A stretch of 64,000 nucleotides of DNA from Zarea fungicola (taxonomy: Eukaryota > Ascomycota > Sordariomycetes > Hypocreales > Cordycipitaceae). The stretch covers positions 62,001 through 126,000 of the forward strand of contig FWCC01000235.1 of NCBI GenBank assembly GCA_900169235.1, written 5' to 3'. The notes under the pieces are model-generated. The model worked only from the letters and a program-made list of their open reading frames with translations. It was not told where the DNA came from and did no database searches. Below, in pieces: positions 36,336-48,776 of the stretch. Within the stretch, counting starts at the first letter, position 1; every line of letters begins with the position of its first letter. A program made the position numbers and the translations under genes.

Positions 36336-38285
36336 ATGGTGGGAGATCAAGGCACAGGCCCGGTCGAGAGGTCTAGACGCAACCTCTCGACGTCGGCGCC
36401 CTGCTCTAACACTGAAGGCGAGCCCATGCCGGATGCCGATGTCCAGATGCAGCAGCCTGCTCAGGATGAGCAAAAATCGACCACACAAGCACAGCCCTCG
36501 CAAGAGTCCCCACGAAGATGTGACTCCGCACCGAGAGCATCCTCCCCTACATCCGCCGCTCTGTCCCCAAGAGATCACAACACATCTGGCGCCGCTACGC
36601 CTCAGCCAGAACCTATCAGACCAGCCCGAAAATCTAACCATAGTGCGCCGGCACATCCGATAGAGCCTCCTGTTACTCGTGCCACCCTCAGCGAACTTGA
36701 TGTTACCAAAATCATCCACAACCCTAAGCTCCGTCACGACATCAACTTCGACCCTGAGCTGCACTTTAGACCAAACTTGGACGGTGAAAAAGGTCGTAAG
36801 AAGCAGGACCGTGCCAACCAGTTCTGGCGTTCTCTAAAAACGGAGCTCTCCATGTTCATTGCCGACCGTGACCAGTTCTACGCAACCTATGGCAGAGCTG
36901 ATGACTGGACACTCCCCACACTGCTCAAGGCCGTCAAGGAAATCATACAGACCCTCGTACCCCAGCGCGACCGTCACTTCTTAGACGAGGGCCTCAATGT
37001 TGAACTTCTCATGCAGCAGTTTCATAAGGGCGTTGCTGACCTCGAGAAGCTCGCGCAATGGCTGTCTCAGGTTCTCAAATCCCACTGTGCCCCTATGCGT
37101 GATGACTGGGTCGATGCCATGTACAAGCAGCTCAGCAACGGCAACAGCAATGGGGATCTTGACGAGCTCGTCAACGGCATGCGAAGCCTTCTCAGCGTCC
37201 TCGAGGCCATGAAGCTTGACGTTGCCAACCACCAGATCCGATGCCTTCGCCCCGTCCTCATTGAGGACACCATCCACTTTGAGTATAAGTTTTTCTACAA
37301 GAAGATTCAGTCAAGAAAGATTGATACTTCCTCGGCCAAGCAATGGTACAAGAATGCCGAAGGCCAGCATGCCGACAACAGAACACACTCCACTCTCAAC
37401 TTTGGCGAGACGGGTGTCTTCTTCGAAGCCCTCGCTCGTTTGATTTTGCCGTCTTCTCTCGACAGCCGCCTTCCCAGCACATTTCTCTTTGACGAGGAGC
37501 GTATCCTCAAGCTTCGCTCCGACATGCTCGACGCTATTAACCTGGAAGTCTGCATGAGAATGTATGAAGATCTCGACCGCATCGGTCGCCTCAACTCTTC
37601 TGGCCTTTTTTCTGCCCCCACCCTCAACGACGACGCTTTCCGCCGCTCCACCTCACCTACCACAGAGTTCAACTTCAACACTCCCCTGGAGACATCCCGA
37701 CCCTCTAGTCTCGACTTTAGCACAGCCGGCTCCGGCGCCAACTCACCGCGCACGTCGCTGAATCTACCAGCATACGTCGCTCCCGAGGCTACTGATTCAA
37801 GGAATAGAACTCGCAACCTTTATAGCTCTCTGGTCGCTCTTCTGCAGTCTGCTACACCTGGCCTCCGCCAGTCAGCTCGCTGGCAATCTATTTCCTCATC
37901 GATTGCCTTGCAAATCTTCCGCTACACCAACGCTCCCAAGAGCCTTCTCGCCACTTTTGAGGAGAAACTTGTCGCCAGTGTCTGCGGCATGGACTCGCCC
38001 CTCTACCGAGAGGTTGAGAGGTCCTTCCACACTCGCCTGATGGCCGAGCTCAGCACCCGTGTTCGTGAATATCGCTCACTCTCTGGAGTTGGTCTCTTCT
38101 CGGCGGCGACCACTGGCCGTACGCATATCAATACTGCAAGTCGCGATCGTGAATCGGATCAAGACGATGGTGTCATTGATGATATCGCCGTTCGCCTGGC
38201 ACATCTTGGTGTATTGCACTGGCGTGTCTGGTCACAACTTGCGTACACTAACGAGGACTCTATGGCAGTGGAATCGCAGAACTAA
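36336..38285 (+). CDS. SOK1: SOK1/TCP11-domain protein
   Basis: Single exon, 649 aa; the first ATG has a good context (ACAATGG). Residues 1-115 are low-complexity, rich in Ser, Pro and Gln. From about residue 120 the TCP11 (T-complex 11) domain starts with LDVTKIIHNPKLRHDINFDP and runs nearly to the C-terminus, with a Ser-rich linker around 430-490. In yeast, Sok1 is a high-copy suppressor of loss of protein kinase A activity, and TCP11 family proteins are tied to cAMP signalling; the molecular mechanism is not settled. The gene is preceded by a long pyrimidine-rich leader region. A possible 5'-UTR intron starts at GTAAGC (35902), with acceptors near 36210 or 36300. The 3' UTR carries ACT/ACA triplet repeats. 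Confidence 0.9.
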   Translation: MVGDQGTGPVERSRRNLSTSAPCSNTEGEPMPDADVQMQQPAQDEQKSTTQAQPSQESPRRCDSAPRASSPTSAALSPRDHNTSGAATPQPEPIRPARKSNHSAPAHPIEPPVTRATLSELDVTKIIHNPKLRHDINFDPELHFRPNLDGEKGRKKQDRANQFWRSLKTELSMFIADRDQFYATYGRADDWTLPTLLKAVKEIIQTLVPQRDRHFLDEGLNVELLMQQFHKGVADLEKLAQWLSQVLKSHCAPMRDDWVDAMYKQLSNGNSNGDLDELVNGMRSLLSVLEAMKLDVANHQIRCLRPVLIEDTIHFEYKFFYKKIQSRKIDTSSAKQWYKNAEGQHADNRTHSTLNFGETGVFFEALARLILPSSLDSRLPSTFLFDEERILKLRSDMLDAINLEVCMRMYEDLDRIGRLNSSGLFSAPTLNDDAFRRSTSPTTEFNFNTPLETSRPSSLDFSTAGSGANSPRTSLNLPAYVAPEATDSRNRTRNLYSSLVALLQSATPGLRQSARWQSISSSIALQIFRYTNAPKSLLATFEEKLVASVCGMDSPLYREVERSFHTRLMAELSTRVREYRSLSGVGLFSAATTGRTHINTASRDRESDQDDGVIDDIAVRLAHLGVLHWRVWSQLAYTNEDSMAVESQN

Positions 38286-40747
38286 ATCTGCAGCCAACAT
38301 ATCTGGTTTTAGCCATTACGATACCACTCCCAGTATTCCTATCACCCCGTTCCGAAAATTGCATCTCACACAATACTACTACAACAATTACTACTATAAC
38401 AGTTACTACAACAACAATCACTACTACAACTAATAATACGACGACACACACGGCTGGATCAGAGAAGAAACCCCGTGCGAAGTCAGATCCAATGAGCTTC
38501 ACTCTGGAAGCAAATGTGGAGGAGATACCTTTTGTTTTTTCTGTCGAATTTATTCTACCTAGTTGCCATGCTTTACAGGCGGTATTTTGTTACTGTACCA
38601 CATTCAGTGTTTTTTTGGTTGGCTCTCCTGTTTTTCTGGGTTGGCGTTTGGAATGGCTATTGGGCGAACAAGGGCTACATTGGTTGTTCGATCTGTTTTC
38701 ATACAATTTGCCCTGATGGGAATTATTGGTTTATAGCATTAAGATCTTGGGGCCTGACGCTGTGGAGAAGGCTGATATGGAGGAGAATATACATTACTAA
38801 AAATTATTTCAATCCTGCAATGAACCGTGACTTGAAGATAAAATTGCCGCAGTTGTATCTACCATGTAAGCAAAGCTAAGGCTGTCTTGTCCAGTCATCA
38901 CTGTGTTTTCCTGATTCTGGTTGTTGTCAATAATAAAAAGTCATGCAAGGCGAATTCAAGTTTAATTATTTCAATAAAAAGAAATATAAAATCGTATGAT
39001 AAAACGCTGAATTCCCGACGCCTCCTCACTCGATTATGCAAGGGAGAGGCGGGCGGAGAGGATTAGTTTGCCGGTGTGTGTGGTGACCTGCACAATGCAT
39101 GTAAGTGCTGTCTCTCTGTTAAGACACCTGCAAGTTTCAGGTTCTTGTTCGCGCCCCTCTTTTTGTGAACAGTACTCCTTTTATGAAACTTTGAATTGAG
39201 ATACTCCAGCGCAAACCGAGAAAGCAAGACTTGGGTCATTTCTTGACAACTATAGCGCTGTGTGCTATAGTGTGTGTGTTGACAATTGTGGAAGGTTCGT
39301 TTTTTGACGCCGGAGGACCCCATCGGCCTGTCGAAAGAGAGTTTCTTTTACGATCAAATACCCATGTTTTGAAAATTCTAGAATACACTTCTCTGTTTTG
39401 TTTCGCTTTCGTTTTGTTTTTCGTTGGGCAGTATTTTTCAACAACATTGGTTCGTTTCGTGCGTGCTTTTTTGGACGTCGTCATGGGGATGAGCAGTGTT
39501 GGTTATACATGCATGGGGGACTGTTACTAGTTACTTACGATTCATTGGTCCTGCATTCGCCAACAACTTTTTTCAACCGAAAAGGAAAACAAAGGAAACT
39601 CTACAAAAGATTAGACTGCCGAGGAAAAAAGCAAAAGGAAGACTCTTCAAGCTTTATGACGCGCAAAGCTCGTCGAGATTCTATTTTCATGGAGCAGTGG
39701 CTGTTGGTTGGATCCACGGTCTCGCTCTGTTTTGCATAATTTCAAAGCGCCACCGACTAGATCAAAGAAAACGCCGTTACAGACAGCAGGCCTGCAAAAA
39801 CCAGCATCCTGTCCCGCTAAACATGATCGCGTTTCAAAAATTAAAGAGTATCTTTAAAGGTAAAAACGGGGATTCTTTTCTTCAGCCACCAATCTGAGTC
39901 TATATCAACATCAACAGTAAAAAAATGATAGATGCAAAAAGTCGCGTATGTCTACACAATGAATGTCCGTCTCTCGCTCTCCTCTTCTTTCTTTCTCCTT
40001 CTGTCTTGTTGCGACTGGATACAAAAAGTTTGATCCAAAAAAAAAAAGAGCAGACGCACAATGAAGATGCCGTCGCCTTACTTGTCTCCGAGCTTCCCCT
40101 ACTATGTAATCCAAGAAAAAAAGAAGAAACCCCTATCCAGCGCACGCTTGGTCTTTGTTATTTCCCCGTGCAGATTACAGGTACCATTCCTTTGAAAAGA
40201 AAAAAAACCCTCTTCTCCATCCCCAGCTTCATGAATACCTGGCAAAAACAAAAGTAGCCCAGAAAACAAAAACAAAGCAAAAACAATGGTCTATCTTGCG
40301 ATCCCAATGCATGTAACAAAACAAGGAGCTTCAACTCCTAGACCGGATTCCAAATCGGTATGAAACCAACAAAAAAAAAAAAAAGTCATGGACAAAAAAA
40401 AGTGCGAAAAGCCAAGTCGGCAAAACGCCGTCGTTTCAAAAGTTAAAGCGTGAGGGCCAGGAGGTAGAATGTTTTTCTTCGAGGCCGTTATTCGTGGTAC
40501 AGAAAAGATGCCTTGAGGCTGAGAATATGCTGCACATTGCAGAATGCGGGAGCAAGGTCAAACCAAAGGAGGACAGTGTCGTAGGGCGTTATTTACATGG
40601 TTCAAAAGAGCCCTGTAGTGGAATATATAGTCTAAAAGCTGGTTGCTCTCAGGTGCGCAGTGGTGGCTTAAATGAGGACAGTCGGGACCGTGTGCCATAA
40701 TCTGGCGTCAGCAATGCGGGAGACGGCGCGGGAGAGCCTAGTCGTTG
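38286..40747. other. Convergent intergenic between SOK1 and the Uds1-type gene
   Basis: This 2.5-kb stretch carries the 3' ends of two convergent genes. It is A/T-rich with many A and T runs (for example 40370-40384). The open frame 39496..39897 is Lys/Arg-rich, lacks a good start, and is not a supported gene. Confidence 0.5.
38371..38444. repeat. Imperfect ACT/ACA triplet repeat in SOK1 3' UTR
   Basis: About 24 near-triplet units (ACT, ACA, ATT, ACG) start about 85 bp after the SOK1 stop codon. Confidence 0.75.
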
Positions 40748-43197
40748 TTACCGTGGACTCAACGGACTTTTGCCCGGTCCTTGGCTCCGTTTTAGCTTGG
40801 CAAGCTCTTCCTCCAGCTTGCGGAATCTGTTTCGCTCCTCCTGAGAAGTTTGTTAGTGTAATTGTCCAATTGCGGAGTGACAGCCGTGTACGCACCCTCA
40901 AGTCCTCCTGGAACTTCCTCCTCTCCTCCCTCATCGTCGTACGGAACTGCTCGCTCAGCAGAGAAGCGCCGGCGCCGCCTCCCTTGCCACCGCCAACCCT
41001 CAGGCGTTCACCATCGAGCTCCTCTTGCAGCTGCGCGATTTGCTCGCGTGTTCTTTCCACCTCGGCCTCGAACTGTTGCTTAGAATGCAACGCCTCGTCC
41101 AGCTTGCCTTCAAGTTCTGCCTTTTCGCGTTCGGCACTCATCGTCTCCTTTGTAATACTTTCTAGATCCTCGGCAGTTCCCGCGAGTTCCCTCCTGAGCT
41201 TCTCGACCTGGTTGGACAGTTTTTGTACTTCGGCATTGTTCTTAAGAGCCGCCACGTCGGCCGCGCGCTCGGCACGGGATCCATAAGCTCCGTCCAGCTC
41301 GGCGCGGGCAATGGTTACTTCTGTCTTGAGCTCAGCCAGCGTCATGTTCAGCTCATCCATTTTATTTTCACTGTTCTTAAGAGCCTTTTCCTTTACTTTC
41401 ATATCAGCCTGGAGCTGGTTCAAAGCTTCCTCAGCAGCCTGCTTGTCTGCAATTGCCATTTCGAGCTGCGCTGTGAAATCTCCTGCGCGCTTGCCCTCAG
41501 CCTCAACCTTTTTTATCTTTTTCTCAAGCAGCTCAATAGTCTCCTCACGGTCCTGTAGGTCTGCCTGGGCGGAGCTAGCCGAGGCAGCAAGCACTCTGGT
41601 CTGTTCAAGGTCCTGTAAGGCTTCTGCGAGCATATGTTGAGCCTCAATGGTGTCTCTTTCTGCACGAGCGACGGCGGCGCGACTATTTTCAAGCTCCTCT
41701 TGTTTGCGAGCCAATTCGTCGTCCTTTTCGGCATCGGATTTGTTGTTGAGCTCTCGTTGTTGCTTAATCTGGCGCTTTAATACAGTCCGTTGATCTTTGA
41801 GCGTTGCGGTTTGCGAGGATAGATAGTGAACGCGATTCGTGAATGCGCGTGCGTTGTACTCTTCTTCGTGGTCAAATTCATCGTCTGAGCCCTCGTCTTC
41901 GTCATTAGCGGACAGTCCCTTATCGACACGCGCCTTGCGGCGTTCTTCGCGCCTTTGTCTGGTGCCGGCAAAATCTTTTTGAATAACGGTCCAGAGGTGG
42001 CGAACAGCAGTGTCGGCTTCGCCCTCGCCATTATCACTGCCGTTACCACGATCCTCGTTGGCACCTCCACCAAGGGAAGATTCTTGCTCCGCTTGAACAG
42101 CCACCAAGCCAGTCTCAAGATATTCCAACTGGTTTCTCAACATCTCTATTGGCTTTGCGTTTGTCGCAATCCTGGGCGGTTCCAGGTAGTCATTGTTGAC
42201 TTCGGGGTTGAATCGGACAATTGTGTCGCGCAACGAACCGTTGAGTGACTGAAGCTGCTCCCCAAAGTCACTGAGAGATCTGAGGAGAATGAGATTCTCC
42301 TCTTTGACGCGGTCTATTTCACCACGCTCTCGGTTTGGCGACTTCATAGGTATCTCTATGGGATTTTTGCGGCCGCCAATTGTTTCGAGTTGGTACATGC
42401 CGGAGTCATCAAAATAGGTTTCGTCACCGGCAGCATCGAGACTGTTGCGGCTTTGTGAATAAGTATATAGGCTCTCGGGGCTTCCTGGGATACCGTTGAC
42501 AATTTGACTTTCTTGCGGGCCAGTTTTCTTCTTGGAAGCCTTGTGAGTGAGTTGTAAGATGCCGGCCGTGTGTTCGAGGATGCGCCGTTGGGGGATCATG
42601 AGGCTCTTTTCGAGGTTGAAGAGCTCAAGGGCGAGCTCTTCGCACTTTTGCTCAGCTTCTAGCCTGTCACTCTCCGCTTGGGGGTCGTGGGGCCCGTCGG
42701 GAGAAAGCCTGGCCATGGATAACGCAGCATCTCGGTATTTAGTCTGGATAGCGAGGTTGGCTCTGGTGGAGTCGATACGCTGCATCATGAGCTGCGACTG
42801 CTTCTTGAGGTTGTCGACCTCCTCCTGAGGTAGGATTTCATATTTTTTGCTATCGGCTAAGGCAGTTTCGGTCAACAGGTGAATCTGGATAGGGTCCTTG
42901 AGATCAACGATTGCTGGGCTGGCGGTACGATTTATCTATAGGCGAGGCTCATGTTAGTCCACATCATGCCGAATTCAGCTCCTGCGGCCGCAGTTCTGCA
43001 CGCTAGAGCCTCTCAGAGCCGGACGGGGCACCTACCGGTGCGTATCGTGGCGCTTCTCGATCCTCGCCAACGAGCATATTCTTGGCAAACTCCTCGACGG
43101 CCGCCTTCCCGCCAACAGCAAGGCTACCGCCGGCCGGCGCAGCGCGGTCGGACACCCCATAGTCGTAGGGGCTCCTGCCCGAGGCAAAGCCATTCAT
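40748..43197 (-). CDS. Uds1-domain (up-regulated during septation) coiled-coil protein
   Basis: Three exons: 43036..43197, 40896..42935, 40748..40840, with introns of 100 and 55 bp. The product is 764 aa. Splicing of the last intron (AGG|GTGCGT ... CTCAG|GAG) replaces an out-of-frame tail with EERNRFRKLEEELAKLKRSQ and a stop. Residues about 70-200 form the Uds1 domain (DPIQIHLLTETALADSKKYE, then QSQLMMQRIDSTRANLAIQTK). After a disordered acidic linker, residues about 370-740 are a long heptad-rich coiled coil (Glu, Lys, Leu, Ala). In fission yeast uds1 is induced at septation and works near the contractile ring; relatives in filamentous fungi are poorly characterised. Septal or cortical scaffolding is the likely role, by inference. 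Confidence 0.88.
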
Positions 43198-45192
43198 GGC
43201 AGGATTGTCTGGTTGTGGGACGTGGTCGTTATCGTCAACACATTAATGCAAATGGCAGCGATGGGGCTGGTGGTTCGCGACCGGCGTAGTATATAGCAAG
43301 GCGAATGTGGACGTAAAGATGGAGAGGTGATTGGGTGTATCCAAGATTGAGCAAAAGCAAAAGCAAAGGTGTTAGATTTCGAGGTTGTCGGCAAGCAAAT
43401 GGCAGGTTTGCGTCAAATCGAGTCGAAGATCGGTTACGCGCGCAAGCAAATCTGGCAGCAAGGTGGTTGGGGGTCTGCCTTGGTGTCAGTCGGTCGGTAG
43501 CCACTATGGTAGATAGGAGGAGCCCTGTCGACCGCAGAGGAAGGAATGGGAGGCGATATTACGGCAAGGACACAAAGGCAATAACCAAAACTAGTCGAAT
43601 CGCCTCACTCCACGCCAGAATTAAGAGAAAAAGGCGAAGCTATCTTGTGTTCAATGAAGCTAGAATTAGGAGAACGGGCAGGCAGGGGCAGAAAAAAAAA
43701 AGAAAAAAAGAAGGCTCGTTGACAGGCAAGGAGAGGGGAGGGACCAAGGTTGCAACAGGTACCAAGGTACCTTGCATGACGCTCTAGCAGCTGATGGACA
43801 GGAGAAAAGGAGATGGATGGATGGTCTCCATTTGGGGTATTTTTTGGGGCAATTGGTCGCGCTGAGGCGCTGAAAAGAAACGGCCGACGAGGCGTTCTGG
43901 GGAGCGGAGAGTGCTGAGAGTAAAGTGGACCCAGCCGGTACCTGAGCCCCTGCAGGTACATGCTGGGCCGGCGCGTTCCTGACTGCACTGTCAATGCTAG
44001 GAATTCCGCCCGACACTTGGGCGCCCAGCCAGCGGTCAGCCACAGCCTAATAAGCCTGGAGGCTGATCAATGGCGCCGACCGTAATCTCCCGCACAAGGA
44101 TGCGCTGGTAGGCTGCCGCGGTGCTTTTTTTTTCTGGGGAGCTACGGGGCAGCACTGCAGGACCCAGAAGTTAGTACAACAGAGCAAGTACCTGGCACAC
44201 CTGTATTTAATTGTCAATCGATCGTCGGTACTCCTTACAGCGATGCTGGTGCCCTAGCAGTACTGCTTCTTGCGTTGCCCACGCCAGGTTATATTCGATG
44301 CCCAAATTAATATAAAATCTCCCCGGCCCGAGCTTGTCACAATAATAAGGATTTCGCCCCCAAACTTTCAGCCCTGAACGTGACGAGTCTCGACATTCAT
44401 CTCACAAAAAGTCCATGCATATACCTACGTAAAGAAAGAAAATTTATCATGAGACTAAACCTGGGATTCTGCAGCAGTATTGGCTACTTGGTCTCGGCTG
44501 CCTTTGCTTGGTCTCATTATTAAGTGCTGGCGGACTCTTTCTGTACATTGCTCGTGTGGATTGGCAGCGCTACGACTGATTGCCGCCAATTTCTCCTTTC
44601 CGGGCCGTTTCCAATTTTGAGCCCTTAGCAATGACGGCATTGAAGAAGTTGGAGGACTAAAAGCGAATCAAGACGGATTGTTAACGTACTAATAATCACC
44701 AGTAGCAACAGCCTTTCCCCGCTGTTACCAGTAAGCCATCATATTGCAGCGCAAGACCGCTATTTACGTTTCTAAGCTCTCTTGGCCATTTTGCTGGTAT
44801 CCATTTCCCGCCTCAATGTCTCAGGCTGGATGTCAGGTAATGAGGCTATTATTGTCTCGCTCACACTTTCTTATATCCAAGACATGCTTATGCTGGCGCG
44901 ACTTTCGTGAGCGGTACAGTAGCCAGCTCTCTGTAGATTTGAAGCTGCCAGCCTGCGACAGCAACAAGCTGCACACAGTCCACAGACGTAATGGAATATT
45001 CCATACTCGGCCACCGTCCGCTTCTACTCTCAACACAGATACTTCGCTCCATAAAGGAAATAGCAATTGTTAATAGAACAAGCCGTCCGGATTCCCTACA
45101 TCTTCTCCTTCATTACGGTTGACACTTAGCAACGAAGCCGGAGCAGTTCACCTAAATTAATACAATTCTAAAACTAGAATCCCTTCTTCAAG
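43198..45192. other. Intergenic, Uds1-gene promoter side
   Basis: This 2-kb spacer lies between the Uds1-type gene start and the Dsc2-like gene end (same strand). Both strands have short open frames with Arg/Lys-rich random composition. A poly-purine stretch lies around 43688-43711. No gene is supported. Confidence 0.5.
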
Positions 45193-46165
45193 TTACAGCG
45201 CTTCTCTAAACTGGTCAACTATCTGTTGTCCCATTGTTCGCCTCCTATCCGCATTCTGCATCCCTCCTGCACCGCCGCCACCAACAGCCGGCCCCGTATC
45301 TACACTTGTCGACGTACCGTCACCTCCGGCCGCCGCGGCCGCATTCTCTCCTTCCAGCCGCCTCCTCAACTGCTCAAACTCTGCGCTGCTGCGCTGCGTC
45401 TTCAGCCCAACCATCCAGCCGGGTAGCCTCCACGTCACCAACCCCATCGGCAGCAGGCCACCCCTCCACGCATATCCCACCACCCAGCCCACCGCAGCGC
45501 CAACCAAAGACCCAGGCCACTGAAGCAGCGCCAGGTGCACAGCCAACGCGTACTGGTATGACTTGTCGGAGAGTGTGAGTCCGGAGAAAGGCTCGCTTGT
45601 TGGCGGTGCGTCCGACGTCGCGATGCGGTACTTGTACATGTGCGGCACCATGGCGTGGTACTGTGCCAGAACCGCAAAGATGAGCGGAGTGAAGCCGCTG
45701 GGCATGTAATTGAAGAGGCTCGGTGCGAGAGGTCGTAGCACCGCCATGATGGTCGGCGGGATGATGGCCGTGATGAGGGCTGTGATGACGAGGAAGGACT
45801 AGAATACAAAGCAAAATAGGTTAGATACAGCGCAGTGAGAAATATAATGATAAGAGTAGTTTGCAAACACCGAGTAGAAAGAAAGAAAATTCCTTGGTTG
45901 TTCAACTTACAGCGTATTTTCTCGACCCCCACATGCGCTCAACTGTGCGTAGATTATACAGCGACATGGCCGCAAAGAGGACCTCTGCTGAGTTCGTATA
46001 ACAGAACTGATACGTAAATAACCTCCAGAACTGTCCGTAGCGCATCAGGTGTGGATCAATCAGTATATACGCATAATGCTTCATGTCCAGCAAGCTCGCT
46101 CCAATTGATGCCGAGACGAGACTCAGCACGGCTAGCCTCGTCACTGGGGTATTCGTAAATGTCAT
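45193..46165 (-). CDS. Dsc2/UBAC2-like rhomboid pseudoprotease, DSC E3 ligase subunit
   Basis: Two exons: 45911..46165 and 45193..45798, with a 112-bp intron, giving 286 aa. The join reads MWGSRKYA-SFLVITALI. Hydrophobic helices lie near residues 9-28, 55-72, 86-103, 110-128, 168-195 and 200-215. The motifs FWRLFTYQFCYTNSAEVLFAAM and YNLRTVERMWGSRK are typical of the UBAC2/Dsc2 branch of rhomboid pseudoproteases; the Ser-His dyad is absent. Dsc2 is a core membrane subunit of the Golgi/endosome DSC ubiquitin ligase, which activates SREBP under low oxygen in Aspergillus and fission yeast. The C-terminus, after a Gly/Ala linker, ends QIVDQFREAL without a recognisable UBA domain. Confidence 0.82.
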
Positions 46166-46858
46166 GATGTTTTATGTAGGCTCGGGTTTTATGCTCGGTT
46201 TTGTGCATAGAGAATGAAACAAAAATAATAATAGGGCGTATAGGCCGGCTCTGGCGTTCGGGTAGTAAGTCTACATGAACGTCCTCGCGGGGTCCAGTAG
46301 GCTGCGGCGCATCGGCAATGACGGGGTGTCTTTTGCGTTTGACGTCGTTGTGTATCGCTTCAAGTCTAGTGGGCTTGTACTTTTGATGATCATAAAAGAG
46401 GGAAATTTCCGCTAAGAAGAGCCCCAATCATCCGCGTTGCCGGTTCTCGCTTGCTCTCAATTCATAGATGTAAAGTCAGTTAGTTGGTTATGTTACGGAC
46501 ACTCCTCACCAAATGCGGCGGAGTGACAGGTGGCGTTAACCATCACGTGCAACTTGACCGCAGTCTCACTCTCACCATCTACAAGTTACACTCTACAACA
46601 AGGGAATAAAAACCAAATGGGAACAAAACTTTAGAACCAAGGCTTTATTGGGTATATGCAAATCACCTACAGCCTATATTATTTGAAAAAAGCTGCTCAG
46701 CAAAGATGAAACCTCATGGGATTAAAACGCCCTGATGACAACGCCTGATGAATCCGCTCTAACTTGTAATCTCTTGAGGAAATGGGCCCGCGCCCGCTTT
46801 AGAGTCACGGCAAGGAAAAAGAATACACTGCTTCTGCAAGGCCTCAAATGAAAATTTT
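46166..46858. other. Intergenic, Dsc2-like promoter
   Basis: This 693-bp spacer lies between the Dsc2-like start and the PP2C stop (same strand). It holds a CACGTG at 46544..46549. No gene is seen. Confidence 0.5.
46544..46549. promoter_or_regulatory. CACGTG E-box upstream of the Dsc2-like gene
   Basis: ATCACGTGC lies about 380 bp upstream of the Dsc2-like ATG. Fungal SREBP binds ATCACNTGAT-like or E-box-like elements, so feedback is conceivable, but this is positional inference only. Confidence 0.25.
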
Positions 46859-48776
46859 TCAGAGCTTGGCCTTGGGGGCGCCGTTGTTGGCAGTAGCCTC
46901 GTGGTTAACTGTAACTTCACCAGTTTTTGGGCCATTACCGAAGAAGATAACTTGAACAGTCAGATCGTCCCTATATTTCAACAAAGTGATTAGCAAGTTA
47001 TTAATTGGAGCATAAATTGTAAACCAAAACTCAGAAGAGGAAAACGTACCTGTAACGCCGAGAAAAGGGAGCAGGCAGAGTCAACAGGGCGCGAACTTGC
47101 TCGTCATTCGAACCACCCAGGGCGTTGCGGACAAGATGCGTGGCAACATTGTTGTCCTTTACTAGGAACCGGCCCTTGGCTGCGGGATCGTTGCCCCATT
47201 GCTGCATGCGGATGGGAACACGCTGGCCATCGCCGCCGGGACCAGCAGCCCCGTCCTTGCTCTGCTCCACGGGGAGCGCCTTGTCCGACGAGCCGAAGAT
47301 CTTGGACCACGCCGACTCAAATTGAGATGTCGATGAGCTCCGCTTGGCCTCTGATTCGATCCACTGGCCCACGAGGCCAACCACCTCGTCGTTCGTGAGC
47401 ATCTCCCAGAGGCCGTCGGTGGCGAGAACCAGGAAATCACCATTCTCGGGCTCGATCTTGGTCGTCGTCACCACGGGTTCCGCTGTGACATAGGGGGGTG
47501 TTTTGAGAAGTGGCGACTGGCTGCGCGCAAAGAAGCCATGCTTAAGCTTGGTGGTCGTTTCGCGGCTCCATTTGTAGACGGCATCGCCAAAGGCACGCGA
47601 CGGCTCGAGGCCGCCGAGCACACGGCCGTTGCGCACGACATTGTCCTCACCGGGATGCTCTCTACGCAGGCGTGCCGCTTCGCTGGGGTTGCCACCCGTC
47701 TGGTCCTCTGAAAGCGCCGTGGCTGTCCATTTCCCGTTCTTGGAGCGGCGTCCAAGAACGGCGCGCGAATCGCCCGTCACGGCGACGCGCAGAAGCTGGC
47801 TCCTTGTGTCGTAAAAGGACAGCAGAGCGCATGACCCGGAGAGGGCTGGCTGGAGGAGCTCGGCAGACATGGCCTTGGAGCTAGATTTGAACACCTTCTC
47901 GACACTTTTGTGGACAATCTCGTCGTCCAGCTGAGTGAAACCAGTCTTGATGGCGAAGTCGATAGCACTTGCCGTTGGCAAACCACCTTTTGTCACTTTG
48001 TAAGTCTCGTTGAGCTCCCGGGCAACGTAACTGATGAGGCTCTCACGAAGCGTCGCAGACGTGGTCCACCCAGAGTGGCCATCAAAGACACCCCAAAACA
48101 TCCAGTCGTTCTGCCCTTGGTCGTCCGAGGCACGCACCTCGACAATCTTCTCCGCATGGTCATCCTCAATCGGATCGTTGCTAGAGAGCTGCACCAGGTC
48201 GTAGCGCGTGACACCTTGCCCGCGGTTGACAGAAAAGGACTGCTCCGTCTTGCGCAGCTTTTCCGTGGCCTGCTCCGGGGTCAGCATCTCGACGATGCGG
48301 CGGCCGTCGCTTGTGGTCTTGGAAATGGGCTCTTCGCCGACAATAGTACCCTGTCGGAGGTCGTCTGCGCCGACGACGAGTACGGTCCGGGTCGGCAGCG
48401 CAGCGGAAGCGGTGCCAAGTGGTCCCTGGCCGTTGGTCGACGTCAAGCTACGCGCACCGCCCGCACTGGAGAAATTGCCAATACCACCCCCGTTATTGTA
48501 GGAGTACCAGGCGCCGTAGCCTACAACGATACTGGAGACGACGGCCGCGGGAATGCGTCGAAAGAACATGGAGGACCTCAAGGGCACACTGGTAGTGGAG
48601 TGGTGACGACGGGCAGCGGCACCAGCAGCTGTGGACGAGTGCAGCGAAGCAGATGAAGTGCTTGAGGGTCTGATGGTAGAGGACAAAAGATGCCTCAGTG
48701 ATGGTCGGCCGAGTGTAGTAGATCGGATGCTCGTTTGGCAGGTGGTGCGGAAAGCTCGTAGAGCTGCGCGATGCAT
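46859..48776 (-). CDS. Mitochondrial PP2C-type protein phosphatase (Ptc5-like)
   Basis: Two exons: 47050..48776 and 46859..46970, with a 79-bp intron, giving 612 aa. I chose the ATG at 48776 because the frame upstream starts only with GTG, and MHRAALRAFRTTCQTSIRS is an arginine-rich, acid-free mitochondrial presequence. A hydrophobic segment at about 76-92 suggests an inner-membrane anchor. PP2C motifs are in order: EDDHA (204-208), GVFDGHSGW (229-237), the GSCALLS strand, VAVTGDSRAVLG, SRAFGD, LATDGLWEMLTNDEVV and, across the intron, RDDLTVQVIFFG. The metal-binding aspartates are present. Yeast Ptc5 dephosphorylates the E1-alpha subunit of pyruvate dehydrogenase; this protein is probably its counterpart. 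Without the last exon the product would lose the final core strand. Confidence 0.92.

Noticed and set aside
47910..48656. 248-codon open frame on the plus strand
   Set aside because: Antisense shadow of the PP2C first exon; no domain or start context.
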